A stretch of 37,018 nt of DNA from Stenotrophomonas cyclobalanopsidis (GCF_008710035.1 NZ_VYKI01000021.1:1-37018), one strand, 5' to 3'; shown: positions 8,235-17,349, numbered from the stretch's first letter. Notes: generated by a model not told the origin, from the letters alone. Numbers and translations are program-made.

Positions 8235-10229
8235 TTACTTCGCGTACTGCCCACCACAGTTGGCATCCTTGCCCGGCCCCGTTTCAATCGTGGCCAGCAG
8301 CGCTGCCGGCGGGGCGATGCTGCCCAGTGCCAGGGCCACCGCGCCGCGCAGGCCGAGTGCCTTGAAGTCCGGGCGGAACGATGGATCCTTGAACGTGCCG
8401 CCGATACGCAGTGGCGAGCGCAGCACCAGGATGCTCTTGTCCTTCGGACGCGGCTTCAGTAGCAGATCCATCCGCTCATCGCGCAGGCTCACGGTGCCTT
8501 CGCCGATGATGATCGTGTCGGTGGTGTCCACCGCCAACGCACGGCTGGTCATCAGGCCATCGCGCACGCCGAAATCAGCGAAGGCGCAGCGCAGCGGAAT
8601 CTGCCGGTCACCGGTGAACAGGAATTTCAGCGACTCGGTGATGTCCAGGCCGGCCAGCTCCATCACCAGATTGCCGACATGGCCACGCCCCATCGCCACG
8701 CCGACATCGCCGCTGCTGCCGCCGAGCATGGCGGCAATGGAATTGCCGCGGCCGCTCAGGTCGATCTGGCCGCTGATGCCACCCTTGGCCTGCTCGGCCA
8801 GCTTCGCATCCGGGAACAGCTGGCCCAGCTGCACGCCGCGCACGCTGGCCTTCAGCGCCGTGGCGATCTGCGGCTGGCGTGCGTCCATGCGGATGGTGCT
8901 GCGGATGTCACCGCCGGCCACGCCGAAGTTCAGCGGATCCAGCCGCAGCACGCCGTCGTCCAGCAACAGGTGTGCGTCCATGTCGTCAAGCGGCAGCGAG
9001 GGCGCGTTGATACGGTGGGCCTTCCAGCGCACGTCGGCATCCATCGCGCGCAGCTTGCCCAGGTTGTAGGGGGTGTCGGGCAGCACGCGCGGACTGGCGG
9101 CGACCTGGGCGGCCTGCGCCTTCTGTTCGGCATTGGCGGTTTCGCCGCCGCCGGTCTTCGGCGGAGCGCCGACGAAGCCGGCGAGGTCATCGAAATCGAG
9201 CCGGCGCGATTCCAGCGTGGCAGTCAGGCGCGGACGGTCGCGGCCCACCTCGAACTGCAGGTTGCCGCCCAGGTCGCTGTCGCCGACCTTGCCGGTGAAC
9301 CCTTCGTAGCGCCACACGTTGTGGTCGCGCTTGAGCCGGCCATCGAGCGCATACGGCGGCGAGGGCGGGATGGCGATGCCCAGCAGCGGGTAGAGGTCGG
9401 CCAGGTCCTGGCCACTGAGTGCGAACTGCAGGTCGAACACCTGCAGCGCGAACGGGTTGGTCAGCGTGCCGGTGGCCACAGCATGGGTACTGCCGGCACG
9501 GCCATCGAGGTGGATGCGGAAGGGATGCGCGCTGTCGGTCAGCTGCAGCGGTGATTCGGTGCCGCCGCTGAGGGTGAACGGATTGCCCTGCCAGCGGCCC
9601 TGGCCCTTCACCAGCAGCGGCGGGGCGGTGTCGGCCCGTTTGTGCGCAGTGGTGGTCGGTTCGCCGCTGCGCACGCCGACGCGGATGTCGGTGCGGCCCA
9701 AGGCGTCCAGGTACTGCAGGCGCCCGTCGTCGATGCGCAGGCCCTTCAGTTGCAGCGCGCTCTTGCCATCGCTGGCCGGCAGGAAATCCCAGTTGCCGGC
9801 CTCGCCCTTGCGCGGGGCGGCTTCCAGCAGCACGTCGGGGCGGGTCAGGCGTACTTCCGGCAGCTGGATGCTGCCACGAAGCAGGGGCCAGACGCGGACG
9901 TCGATCTCCACGCGGTCGGCATTGGCCATGGTGGCCTGCTTCGACCACGAGGCATTGGCGAAGGTGATCGCATCGGCGCGGATCGTGCTGGTGCGGCCAA
10001 GGTCGACATCCAGGTGGCCGATGTGCAGGGCGCGGCCGGTGCGGGCCTGCACCGCGCGTTCCACCGGCCCCTTGAACCAGTTCCAGTCCCATAGCGCGAT
10101 GAGGATGAGCACTGCGGCCAGCAGGAACACCAGCACGGCCAACCAGCGCTGGCCACGGGGGCTGGGACGTTGGAGGCGCCAGCGCGAAGGGCGCGGTGCA
10201 GAAGGGGCAGGGGAAGGGGCAGCATTCAC
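8235..10229 (-). CDS. AsmA-family inner-membrane/periplasmic protein
   Basis: 664 residues from a GTG at 10229. A nearby ATG at 10225 is out of frame. A Pro/Arg-rich cytosolic tail (1-26) is followed by one membrane helix (WLAVLVFLLAAVLILIALW, about 29-47) and a long periplasmic part. The periplasmic part has the AsmA N-terminal pattern (VERAVQARTGRALHIGHLDVDL, IRADAITFANASW, LPEVRLTRPDVLLE) and the AsmA-like C-terminal region (about 430-640: ISGQIDLSGRGNSIAAMLGG, IIIGEGTVSLRDERMDLLLKP, SPLRIGGTFKDPSFRPD). AsmA/TamB-type proteins form beta-taco grooves linked to lipid transport between membranes and outer-membrane homeostasis. The single-domain size matches YhjG/AsmA relatives. The gene follows the hemolysin-III gene by 82 bases. 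Confidence 0.9.
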   Translation of the reverse strand: MNAAPSPAPSAPRPSRWRLQRPSPRGQRWLAVLVFLLAAVLILIALWDWNWFKGPVERAVQARTGRALHIGHLDVDLGRTSTIRADAITFANASWSKQATMANADRVEIDVRVWPLLRGSIQLPEVRLTRPDVLLEAAPRKGEAGNWDFLPASDGKSALQLKGLRIDDGRLQYLDALGRTDIRVGVRSGEPTTTAHKRADTAPPLLVKGQGRWQGNPFTLSGGTESPLQLTDSAHPFRIHLDGRAGSTHAVATGTLTNPFALQVFDLQFALSGQDLADLYPLLGIAIPPSPPYALDGRLKRDHNVWRYEGFTGKVGDSDLGGNLQFEVGRDRPRLTATLESRRLDFDDLAGFVGAPPKTGGGETANAEQKAQAAQVAASPRVLPDTPYNLGKLRAMDADVRWKAHRINAPSLPLDDMDAHLLLDDGVLRLDPLNFGVAGGDIRSTIRMDARQPQIATALKASVRGVQLGQLFPDAKLAEQAKGGISGQIDLSGRGNSIAAMLGGSSGDVGVAMGRGHVGNLVMELAGLDITESLKFLFTGDRQIPLRCAFADFGVRDGLMTSRALAVDTTDTIIIGEGTVSLRDERMDLLLKPRPKDKSILVLRSPLRIGGTFKDPSFRPDFKALGLRGAVALALGSIAPPAALLATIETGPGKDANCGGQYAK

Positions 10230-10311
10230 ACTGCCATGGTTGCCCCATCCCGGTGGACGGGGCGCGAAGCGCTCATGTGCATGGTGTGCACACGGGCCCG
10301 TGGAGGCAGGA

Positions 10312-10950
10312 TTAGAGGATCTGCATGGTCACCGCGACGAAGTGGCAGACGCTGCCGCCGATCACGAACAGGTGCCAGATCGCATGCGAATAGGGGATCG
10401 ATTCGCGATGGTAGAAGTAGGTGCCCAGCGTGTAGGACAGGCCGCCGGCGAACAGCCAGGCCAGGGTCCCGCCGTCGATGGAGGCCCACATCGGCTTGAT
10501 CGCCACGATCACCAGCCAGCCCATCGCGATGTAGATGCCGGTGGAAAGCGCCTTGAAGCGGCCGGTATAGAACAGCTTGAACACCACGCCGCCCAGGGCC
10601 AGCGCCCAGATGGCGGTGAACAGGCCCCAGCCCCAGGGCCCGCGCAGGCCGATCAGGGTGAACGGGGTGTAGGTGCCGGCAATCAGCACGTAGATCGCGC
10701 AGTGGTCGAAGACCTTCAGGCGGCCCTTGGCCGTGGGGTGCTGGATGGCGTGGTACAGGGTGGAGGCGGTGTACAGCAGCAGCAGGGCGATACCGAACAC
10801 GATGGCGCTGGCAAGCTGCCAGCCGTCGCCATAGATGGCGGCCAAGGTGATCAGGACGGCGCTGGCGGCCAGCGCGAACACGGCGCCGAGCCCGTGGGTC
10901 AGGGCGCTGGCGATTTCTTCACGGATGGAGGCAGCAGTCGTGGAGGACAT
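10312..10950 (-). CDS. Hemolysin III / PAQR-family membrane protein
   Basis: 212 residues from ATG 10950 (MSSTTAASIREEIASALTHG); an in-frame extension to 11061 runs through a repeat and is rejected. Seven hydrophobic segments are visible. The metal-site residues of the PAQR/HlyIII superfamily are present: SxxxH in STLYHAIQH, Asp in FDHCAIY, and HxxxH in SHAIWHLFVIGGSVCH. E. coli YqfA/TrhA is the closest known type; such proteins are linked to membrane-energy and lipid homeostasis, and the hemolysin label is historical. The last 17 residues (SHAIWHLFVIGGSVCHF) are the best-conserved part. Confidence 0.92.
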   Translation of the reverse strand: MSSTTAASIREEIASALTHGLGAVFALAASAVLITLAAIYGDGWQLASAIVFGIALLLLYTASTLYHAIQHPTAKGRLKVFDHCAIYVLIAGTYTPFTLIGLRGPWGWGLFTAIWALALGGVVFKLFYTGRFKALSTGIYIAMGWLVIVAIKPMWASIDGGTLAWLFAGGLSYTLGTYFYHRESIPYSHAIWHLFVIGGSVCHFVAVTMQIL

Positions 10951-11055
10951 GGCAATGACGGTATTCGCGGGGAGGGGGACCCGCAGCCCCCCTATCATCG
11001 CCGCGATGGCGGGCGCTTGCACCCCCGTCACCGTATGGGGGATGAATCCGCGCCT

Positions 11056-11078
11056 ATCCACGCATGGCGTGGATCTAC
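11056..11078 (-). repeat. SMAG-type GTAG palindrome
   Basis: On the minus strand GTAG is followed by ATCCACGCC / GCGTGGAT around AT, the layout of Stenotrophomonas SMAG repeats. It lies just downstream of prfC (stop at 11104) and upstream of the hemolysin-III gene. A similar unit with the same stem occurs at 29935-29956. Confidence 0.75.
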
Positions 11079-11103
11079 CGGGGCGCGGATCTGTCCCCTT
11101 GCA

Positions 11104-12708
11104 TCAACCCGCCGGGACGGTGTGTGCCGCTTCGCGGGTGGCCGAGAAGCGCACGTCCGGCGAGCGTTCCTGGGCCAGCTGCAGGTTGACCCGGGTCGGG
11201 GCCAGGTAGACCAGGTGGCCGGCGGCGTCCAAGGCCAGGTTCAGCGCGTTCTTCTCGCGGAACTCCTCCAGCTTTTTCTCGTTGCTGCAGTGGACCCAGC
11301 GTGCGGTGGAGACGCTGACCTGCTCGAAGGTCGCTTCCACGCCGTACTCGTCCTTCAGGCGGTAGGCGGCCACGTCGAACTGCAGCACACCCACCGCACC
11401 CAGGATCAGGTCGTTGCTGGTGAGCGGGCGGAAGAACTGGGTCGCGCCTTCCTCGGACAGCTGGGCCAGGCCCTTCTGCAGCTGCTTGAGCTTGAGCGGA
11501 TCACGCAGGCGCGCGCGGCGGAACAGTTCCGGGGCGAAGTTGGGGATGCCGGTGAAGGTGACCGCTTCGCCTTCGGTGAAGGTATCGCCGATGGAGATGG
11601 TGCCGTGGTTGTGGATACCGATGACATCGCCCGGCCACGCTTCGGCGGCGATCTCGCGGTCGCTGGCCATGAAGGTCAGTGCGTTGGCCAGCTTCATGTC
11701 CTTGCCGGTACGCACGTGGAAGGTCTTCATGCCGGCGCTGAAGCGGCCCGAGCAGATGCGCATGAACGCCACGCGGTCGCGGTGCTGCGGATCCATGTTG
11801 GCCTGGATCTTGAACACGAAGCCGCTGAGCTTGTTCTCCTCCGGCGCGATGATCCGGCCGGTGGTGGTGCGCGCCTGCGGCGGCGGGGCGTGCTCGACGA
11901 AGAAGTCCAGCAGCGGCTGCACGCCGAAGTTGTTCACGCCCGAGCCGAAGAACACCGGGGTCTGCTTGCCGGCGCGGTAGGCGTCCAGGTCGAACGGGTG
12001 GCTGGCGCCCTGCACCAGTTCCAGTTCGTCGCGCAGTTCGGCCAGCATCTGTGCGCCGATCTTCTCGGCCAGGCCGGGCGCATCGATGGACGGGAAGATG
12101 GTCGAATCCTGGCGGGTGAAGTTGCGGCCCGGTTCGTACAGGTGCACTTCGCCGGTCAGCAGGTGGACCACGCCCTTCAGGCGCTGGCCCATGCCGATCG
12201 GCCAGGTGACCGGGGCGCACTGGATGCCCAGCACGGTCTCCACTTCATCCAGCAGCTCGATCGGGTCCTTGCCCTCGCGGTCGAGCTTGTTGATGAAGGT
12301 CATGATCGGGGTGTCGCGCAGGCGGCAGACTTCCATCAGCTTGATGGTGCGCTCTTCCACGCCCTTGGCCACGTCGATCACCATCAGCGCCGAGTCCACC
12401 GCGGTCAGCACGCGATAGGTGTCCTCGCCGAAGTCGGCGTGGCCGGGGGTGTCGAGCAGGTTGACGATCTTGCCTTCGTACGGGAACTGCATCACCGAGG
12501 AGGTGACGGAGATGCCGCGCTCCTTTTCCAGCGCCATCCAGTCGGACGTCGCGTGGCGGGCGGCCTTGCGGCCCTTCACCGAACCGGCCATCTGGATCGC
12601 ACCGCCGAACAGCAGCAGCTTTTCGGTCAGCGTGGTCTTGCCGGCGTCAGGGTGGGAAATGATGGCGAAGGTGCGGCGACGCGACGCTTCGTTGGCGACT
12701 TCGGACAT
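11104..12708 (-). CDS. prfC: Peptide chain release factor 3 (GTPase)
   Basis: 534 residues, the normal RF3 length. The GTPase domain shows G1 [15 protein letters not shown] (about 18-32), the switch and G2 region [14 protein letters not shown]3 [16 protein letters not shown] (about 88-103) and G4 [12 protein letters not shown] (about 141-152). Domain II and III features ([44 protein letters not shown]) separate RF3 from EF-G and LepA. It removes RF1/RF2 from the ribosome after peptide release, at the cost of GTP. The gene lies 66 bases downstream of the M23 peptidase gene on the same strand and ends before a SMAG repeat. Confidence 0.97.
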   Translation of the reverse strand: MSEVANEASRRRTFAIISHPDAGKTTLTEKLLLFGGAIQMAGSVKGRKAARHATSDWMALEKERGISVTSSVMQFPYEGKIVNLLDTPGHADFGEDTYRVLTAVDSALMVIDVAKGVEERTIKLMEVCRLRDTPIMTFINKLDREGKDPIELLDEVETVLGIQCAPVTWPIGMGQRLKGVVHLLTGEVHLYEPGRNFTRQDSTIFPSIDAPGLAEKIGAQMLAELRDELELVQGASHPFDLDAYRAGKQTPVFFGSGVNNFGVQPLLDFFVEHAPPPQARTTTGRIIAPEENKLSGFVFKIQANMDPQHRDRVAFMRICSGRFSAGMKTFHVRTGKDMKLANALTFMASDREIAAEAWPGDVIGIHNHGTISIGDTFTEGEAVTFTGIPNFAPELFRRARLRDPLKLKQLQKGLAQLSEEGATQFFRPLTSNDLILGAVGVLQFDVAAYRLKDEYGVEATFEQVSVSTARWVHCSNEKKLEEFREKNALNLALDAAGHLVYLAPTRVNLQLAQERSPDVRFSATREAAHTVPAG

Positions 12709-12774
12709 GGCAGTGGCGCCCGCCCGGGGCGCTTTTCAAAGAGATAAGCGCCCGATTATACCGGCCGGGGCCGG

Positions 12775-13659
12775 TCAGCGCCCGGTGGCGCCGTCGGCCT
12801 CGCCCTGGCGGGCGAACTGCAGCTGGCCCTGCGCGGTGAAAATACGCACCGGCAGCGAGCGCAGGCCCATGCCGCGGTTGACCTGGACCACGAAGTGCAG
12901 GTGCGGCGCGGTGCTGTAGCCACTGTTGCCGGACAACCCGATCGGCTGCCCGGCCTGCACCGCCTGGCCGGGCCGCACGCGCATGCCGCCCGCCTGCAGG
13001 TGGCCGTACAGCGCCATGCTGCCGTCGCTGTGCAGGATGCGGATGAAATTGGCACGGCCGGCATCGCGCCTGCGGTCCTGGCCGTTGGCCTTGAAGCCAT
13101 CCTGCACCTGCATCACCGTGCCCTCGCGCGCAGCCATCACCAGGGTGGCCTCGGGCAGGGCGAAATCCACCGCGTCGCGGTTCTCTTCGTCCTGGTGGCT
13201 GAAGCGTCCGTTCGGGGCCTGGTCCACGCGCAGCCGTGGCGCCTGGAAGGGCAGCCGGTAGGCCACGTCCTCGGCCCGCGCGGCGGGGTTGCCCGGCACC
13301 GACTGCAGGCGCACCTCCAGGCTGCGGCCATCGGCCGGGGCTGGCAGGTGGCCGATCACCAGGCTGCCACCGCCCTGCACCAGTGAACGCACCGGCAGGC
13401 CCTCGATGGCGCCACCGGGCGCCGGCCGCAGTTCGATCTGCACCGGGCCGGCCAAGGGATTGTCGATGCGCGCCTGCCATTGCCCGCCCATTGCCTGCAG
13501 TCGCAGCTGGGTGGTCGGCGCGGCCTGCGGGGAGTCGTCACCGGCCGCAGCGGTGCCGGACTTCGGCACCAGTCCCCAGCCCTGGCGCCAGTCACTTGCG
13601 TGGACGGTTGCGCTGGCCAGCAGGGGCAGCAGCAGGCAGGACAGGGGCAGGCGGGGCAT
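12775..13659 (-). CDS. Secreted M23-family metallopeptidase
   Basis: 294 residues with a signal peptide (MPRLPLSCLLLPLLASATVHA). The middle (about 40-145) is a beta-rich region of unknown role. The C-terminal LytM/M23 domain (about 150-280) keeps all zinc ligands by motif: His and Asp in FSHQDEENRDAVDF, His in YGHLQ, and HLHF. It is therefore likely an active endopeptidase cutting peptidoglycan cross-links or secreted peptides. The spacing SH-x8-D is longer than in lysostaphin but usual for this proteobacterial subfamily. It may be cotranscribed with prfC. Upstream, the divergent met operon starts about 115 bases away. Confidence 0.9.
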   Translation of the reverse strand: MPRLPLSCLLLPLLASATVHASDWRQGWGLVPKSGTAAAGDDSPQAAPTTQLRLQAMGGQWQARIDNPLAGPVQIELRPAPGGAIEGLPVRSLVQGGGSLVIGHLPAPADGRSLEVRLQSVPGNPAARAEDVAYRLPFQAPRLRVDQAPNGRFSHQDEENRDAVDFALPEATLVMAAREGTVMQVQDGFKANGQDRRRDAGRANFIRILHSDGSMALYGHLQAGGMRVRPGQAVQAGQPIGLSGNSGYSTAPHLHFVVQVNRGMGLRSLPVRIFTAQGQLQFARQGEADGATGR

Positions 13660-13774
13660 CGACGGATCCAGCGGAAAGGGCGCTGGGGACTGTAGCGGAT
13701 CCTGAACACGGGGACCGGGCGCAGTTCCCGGAATGGCGGTTCATTTATTCCATCGCTTTATCCGCATGAAGGGA

Positions 13775-13803
13775 TTGACAGTGGCGGAAAGGGCTGGCAT
13801 CGT
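13775..13803 (+). promoter_or_regulatory. Promoter of the metX-metB-hom operon
   Basis: A perfect -35 box TTGACA (13775-13780) is followed by a 17-base spacer and an extended -10 (TGG then CATCGT, 13798-13803). The predicted start at about 13810 falls exactly where the riboswitch aptamer begins (13811), which supports the call. The -10 hexamer itself is weak (three of six consensus bases). Confidence 0.7.
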
Positions 13804-13810
13804 GGCTCCA

Positions 13811-13923
13811 CCATCGAGACCGGCAGAGGGACAGGCCCTTTGAAGCCGGGGCAGCCCGCAGACGCGAAAGCGTCCGCGTAGGTGCCAAATCCTGCGGGGA
13901 CCGTGGCGTCCACCGAAAGATGG
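13811..13923 (+). promoter_or_regulatory. SAM-I (S-box) riboswitch upstream of metX
   Basis: The conserved S-box parts appear in order. Helix P1 5' strand is CCATC in CCATCGAGA (13811). P2 and core are AGAGGGACAGGCCCTTTGAA, then GGGGCAGCC. A variable helix is GACGC-GAAA-GCGTC (13861-13874). P3/P4 has AGGTGCCAAATCCTGC (13880-13895). GAAAGATGG (13915-13923) closes P1 with GATGG. This aptamer binds S-adenosylmethionine and turns methionine genes down when SAM is plentiful. The genes behind it (metX, metB, hom) fit exactly. The location is gammaproteobacterial, where S-boxes are uncommon outside Xanthomonadales. Confidence 0.95.
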
Positions 13924-13975
13924 TTCGAACCATGCACCGCACGTGCATCTCGAACGCGAGCCCCGCGAAGGCTCG
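13920..13975 (+). promoter_or_regulatory. Likely expression platform of the SAM riboswitch
   Basis: ATGGTTCGAACCAT (13920-13933) is a perfect palindrome that shares ATGG with the 3' strand of P1, so the two helices exclude each other. Further overlapping hairpins follow: ATGCAC/GTGCAT (13932-13948), CTCG/CGAG (13949-13960) and CGAGCC/GGCTCG (13957-13975). The last two are also mutually exclusive. No U-run follows, so a classic intrinsic terminator is not evident; control of Rho access or of translation is more likely. Confidence 0.5.
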
Positions 13976-14003
13976 ATGGCCGATTCCACACACGGATCCC
14001 GCC

Positions 14004-15035
14004 ATGAGCTTCGCCCCCAGCACCGCCGCCCGTCCCGAATCCTTTGTCCCCGTCAGCGTGCCGGTCGGTGACCGCGTGCGTGCCGAGCGCGGCGAGTTCG
14101 CCGCGGTGCTGTCGATGCGCCACGCCGGGGCCAGCCCGGTGCGCCTGCGCTACGAGTGGGTGGGGCCGGCCAACGCGCCGGTGGTGGTGCTGGCCGGTGG
14201 CATCTCCGCCCACCGCCACGTCGCCGCCAGTGCACAGTTCAGCGAAAAGGGCTGGGCCGAAGGCCTGGTCGGCAGCGGACGCGCGCTGGATCCGCAGCAG
14301 CTGCGCGTGCTGGCCTTCGATTTCATCGGTGCCGATGGCGCGCTGGACGTGCCGATCGATACCGCCGACCAGGCCGATGCACTGGCGCTGCTGCTGGACC
14401 ATCTCGGCATCCGCGTGCTGAAGGCCTTCGTCGGCTATTCCTATGGTGCGCTGGTCGGCCAGCAGTTCGCGATCCGCCACCGCAGCCGCGTGCGCCAGCT
14501 GGTGCTGGCCAGCGGCGCCCACCGCCCGCATCCGTATGCCGCCGCCTGGCGTGCGCTGCAGCGCCGTGCCGTTGCGCTGGGCCAGCTGCAGTGCGGCGAA
14601 GACCACGGCCTGGCCCTGGCCCGCCAGTTCGCCATGCTCAGCTACCGCACCCCGGAAGAATTCGGCGAGCGTTTCGACGCGGCGCCGGAAGTGGTCAACG
14701 GCCGCGTGCGCGTGGCCGCCGAAGACTACCTCGATGCCGCCGGTGCGCAGTACGTGGCACGCACGCCGGTGACCGCCTACCTGCGGCTGTCCGAATCGAT
14801 CGACCTGCACCGCGTGGACCCTGCCGCCATCCTGCCGCCCACCGTGGTGGTGGCCGTGGAAGGCGACCGCCTGGTGCCGCTGGCCGACCTGGTCGGCCTG
14901 GTCGAAGGGCTGGGCCCGCGCGGCAGCCTGCGCGTGCTGCGCTCGCCCTACGGCCACGACGCCTTCCTCAAAGAAACCGATCGCATCGACGCGATCCTCG
15001 CTACCGCCTTCCGCACTTCTGGAGAGTCCGCATGA
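14004..15035 (+). CDS. metX: MetX-type homoserine O-acyltransferase
   Basis: 343 residues from ATG 14004; an upstream in-frame extension lies in the riboswitch and is rejected. This alpha/beta-hydrolase-fold enzyme acylates homoserine, the first committed step to methionine. The catalytic triad is visible: Ser146 in GYSYGAL, Asp288 in VEGDRLVPL and His318 in YGHDAF. Oxyanion-side motif LAGGISAHRHV and KGWAEGLVG replace the longer lid of classical MetX, and the protein is about 30 residues shorter than acetyl-type MetX. Family knowledge says several Xanthomonadales MetX proteins use succinyl-CoA, so acetyl versus succinyl donor is left open. The stop codon overlaps the metB start as ATGA, indicating coupled translation. 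It is regulated by the S-box upstream. Confidence 0.93.
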   Translation: MSFAPSTAARPESFVPVSVPVGDRVRAERGEFAAVLSMRHAGASPVRLRYEWVGPANAPVVVLAGGISAHRHVAASAQFSEKGWAEGLVGSGRALDPQQLRVLAFDFIGADGALDVPIDTADQADALALLLDHLGIRVLKAFVGYSYGALVGQQFAIRHRSRVRQLVLASGAHRPHPYAAAWRALQRRAVALGQLQCGEDHGLALARQFAMLSYRTPEEFGERFDAAPEVVNGRVRVAAEDYLDAAGAQYVARTPVTAYLRLSESIDLHRVDPAAILPPTVVVAVEGDRLVPLADLVGLVEGLGPRGSLRVLRSPYGHDAFLKETDRIDAILATAFRTSGESA

Positions 15036-16267
15036 GCCTGTACGCCAATGAGCCGTCCTGTAGCCGCACCACTGCTGCTGTCCGCGCCGGCATCGACCGC
15101 GACACCGCCCACGGTGCGGTCACCCCGCCGATCGTGCTGTCGTCGAACTTCAGTTTCGATGGCTTCGGCAACAAGCGGCAGTACGACTACACGCGCAGCG
15201 GCAACCCGACCCGCGACCTGCTGGGCGAAGCACTGGCCGAACTGGAAGGCGGCGCTGGCGGCGTCATCACCGCCACCGGCATGGGCGCGATCAACCTGGT
15301 GCTGAACGCACTGCTGGAGCCGGGCGATACCCTGGTGGTGCCGCACGATGCGTACGGCGGCAGCTGGCGCCTGTTCAATGCACTGGCCAGGAAGGGCCAC
15401 TTCACCTTGGTCACCGCCGACCTCACCGACCCGCGTGCGCTGGCCCAGGCGCTGGCCAGCCAGCCGAAGCTGGTGCTGGTGGAAACGCCGTCCAACCCGC
15501 TGTTGCGCATCACCGACCTGCGCTTTGTCATCGATGCCGCGCACAAGGCCGGTGCGCTTGTCGTGGTGGACAACACCTTCCTGTCGCCGGCCCTGCAGCA
15601 GCCGCTGTCGTTCGGTGCCGACGTGGTGCTGCATTCGACCACCAAGTACATCAACGGCCACAGTGACGTGGTCGGCGGCGCGGTGATCGCGCGCGACCCG
15701 GCGGTGCACGAGCAGCTGGTGTGGTGGGGCAACGCGCTGGGCCTGACTGGTTCGCCGTTCGATGCCTTCCTGACCCTGCGCGGCCTGCGCACGCTGGATG
15801 CACGCCTGCGCGCGCACCAGGAGAACACCGCCTCGATCGTGGCCCTGCTGGATGCGCATCCGGCCGTGGCACGTGTCTACTACCCCGGTCTGGCCGACCA
15901 TTCCGGCCACGCCATCGCCGCGCGCCAGCAGAGTGGTTTCGGCGCCATGCTGTCCTTCGAACTGGCGGCCTGCGAGGGCGAGGATCCGCAGGCGGCGGTG
16001 CGCGCCTTCGTAGATGGCCTGCGCTACTTCACGCTGGCCGAATCGCTGGGCGGCGTCGAAAGCCTGGTCGCGCACCCGGCCACCATGACCCATGCGGCGA
16101 TGACCGCCGAAGCACGTGCCGCCGCTGGCATCAGCGAAGGCCTGCTGCGCCTGTCGGTGGGCATCGAAGCTGAGCGTGACCTGCTGGCCGACCTCGACGC
16201 CGCGCTGCAGCGCGCCGAAGCGGTGATCGGCGCTGGCGTGCGCCGCAAACAGGTGGTGGATGCATGA
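15032..16267 (+). CDS. metB: PLP-dependent cystathionine gamma-synthase
   Basis: 411 residues from ATG 15032, with GGAGAG upstream; a longer in-frame reading from 14156 is only an overlap shadow of metX. Cys/Met-metabolism PLP family: YDYTRSGNPTRDLLGEALAELEGG, ATGMGAINLVL, VPHDAYGGSWRLF, VETPSNPLLRITD and VVVDNTFLSPALQQPL are all present. The PLP lysine is Lys205 in HSTTKYINGHSDVVGG. It joins O-acylhomoserine with cysteine to give cystathionine. Gamma-synthase and O-acylhomoserine sulfhydrylase are close relatives; the length and motifs favour MetB. It overlaps metX by ATGA before it and the homoserine dehydrogenase gene by ATGA after it. Confidence 0.93.
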   Translation: MSLYANEPSCSRTTAAVRAGIDRDTAHGAVTPPIVLSSNFSFDGFGNKRQYDYTRSGNPTRDLLGEALAELEGGAGGVITATGMGAINLVLNALLEPGDTLVVPHDAYGGSWRLFNALARKGHFTLVTADLTDPRALAQALASQPKLVLVETPSNPLLRITDLRFVIDAAHKAGALVVVDNTFLSPALQQPLSFGADVVLHSTTKYINGHSDVVGGAVIARDPAVHEQLVWWGNALGLTGSPFDAFLTLRGLRTLDARLRAHQENTASIVALLDAHPAVARVYYPGLADHSGHAIAARQQSGFGAMLSFELAACEGEDPQAAVRAFVDGLRYFTLAESLGGVESLVAHPATMTHAAMTAEARAAAGISEGLLRLSVGIEAERDLLADLDAALQRAEAVIGAGVRRKQVVDA

Positions 16268-17331
16268 GCGCGCTGGCCGCTGAGATTCCCGCGCTGGGCG
16301 GTGGCCGCCTGGCCCTGCTCGGCACCGGCACGGTGGGCACTGCCTTCGTGCAGCGCTACCAAGCGCTGCAGGCGCGCGGGCTGGACCTGCCCAGCGTGCA
16401 GTGGCTGGCCAATTCGCGCACGGCGCTGGCCATCGACCGCGACCTGGCGCTGCCGCTGGAACTGGCCCGACGCGCGCCGCGCGACGGGCAGAGCTCGCCA
16501 CCGTGGGCCAGCACCGAAGGGCTGGAACGCGGCGACGTGGTGGTCGATGCCACCGCCAGCGAGGACGTGGCCGCACGCCACGTGCAGTGGCTGGCCCGCG
16601 GCGTGCACGTGGTGACGGCCAACAAGCTGGGCCGCGGTGCGCAGCTGGCGCGCGCGCAGGCCATCGCCGAAAGCTGCGCCGACAGCGGTGCGCGTTACGG
16701 CGACAGCGCCACCGTCGGTGCCGGCCTGCCGTTGCTGAGCAGCCTGCGCACGCTGGTGGCTGGCGGCGACCATATCCATGCCATCGAAGGCGTGCTGTCC
16801 GGATCGCTGGCCTGGCTGTTCCATCGCTACGACGGCCGTTCACCGTTTTCGCTGGCGGTGCGTGAAGCGCTGGACGCCGGCTATACCGAACCGGATCCGC
16901 GCGTGGACCTGTCCGGCGAGGATGTGCGGCGCAAGCTGCTGATTCTGGCCCGCAGCAGCGGGCTGGCGCTGGATGCGGCGCAGGTGCAGGTGGAGTCGCT
17001 GGTGCCGGCGGCGCTGGCAGCCTTGCCATTGGCTGAGGCGTTGGCCGCGCTGGAACAACTGGATGCCCCGCTGCAGGCGCGCTGGCAGCAGGCGCACGCG
17101 CAGGGCCGCGTGCTGCGTTTCGTCGGCCGTGTCGATGCCGGTGGCGCACAGGTGGGACTGCGTGAACTGCCGGCCGACCATCCGCTGGCACAGGGGGCGG
17201 GTACGGATAACCGCGTGGCCATCCACAGCGATCGCTACCGCCAGCAACCGCTGCTGATCCAGGGCCCGGGCGCCGGTGCGGAAGTCACCGCTGCGGCGCT
17301 GCTGGATGACGTGCTGCGGATTGCGGGCTGA
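16264..17331 (+). CDS. hom: Homoserine dehydrogenase (monofunctional, no ACT domain)
   Basis: 355 residues. The N-terminal Rossmann fold starts RLALLGTGTVGTAFVQRY. The next family blocks are ATASEDVAARHVQWLARGVHVVTANK, YGDSATVGAGLPLLSSL and IEGVLSGSLAWLF. The catalytic segment is AGYTEPDPRVDLSGEDVRRKLLILAR. It reduces aspartate semialdehyde to homoserine. Length and content resemble the dehydrogenase half of ThrA/MetL, with no aspartokinase part and no C-terminal ACT domain. It is therefore probably not feedback-inhibited by threonine through ACT, and control comes from the SAM riboswitch instead. Its ATG overlaps the metB stop (ATGA). Supplying homoserine from the same SAM-controlled transcript as MetX makes a self-contained homoserine-to-cystathionine unit. 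Confidence 0.93.
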   Translation: MSALAAEIPALGGGRLALLGTGTVGTAFVQRYQALQARGLDLPSVQWLANSRTALAIDRDLALPLELARRAPRDGQSSPPWASTEGLERGDVVVDATASEDVAARHVQWLARGVHVVTANKLGRGAQLARAQAIAESCADSGARYGDSATVGAGLPLLSSLRTLVAGGDHIHAIEGVLSGSLAWLFHRYDGRSPFSLAVREALDAGYTEPDPRVDLSGEDVRRKLLILARSSGLALDAAQVQVESLVPAALAALPLAEALAALEQLDAPLQARWQQAHAQGRVLRFVGRVDAGGAQVGLRELPADHPLAQGAGTDNRVAIHSDRYRQQPLLIQGPGAGAEVTAAALLDDVLRIAG

Positions 17332-17349
17332 CGGCCTGCCGCTGCGCTC

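Noticed and set aside
8011..9069. 352-codon plus-strand frame spanning the right repeat arm and the asmA-type gene
   Set aside because: It mixes repeat sequence with antisense of a real gene. Ser/Arg/Pro-rich content shows no protein family.
9457..12747. 1096-codon open frame on the plus strand across asmA-type, hlyIII and prfC genes
   Set aside because: It is antisense to three recognised genes and their gaps, has shadow composition, and has no ribosome-binding site or domain.
13920..14003. Extended metX start at 13920
   Set aside because: The added residues would be encoded by the riboswitch end and hairpins. ATG 14004 gives the family-like N-terminus.
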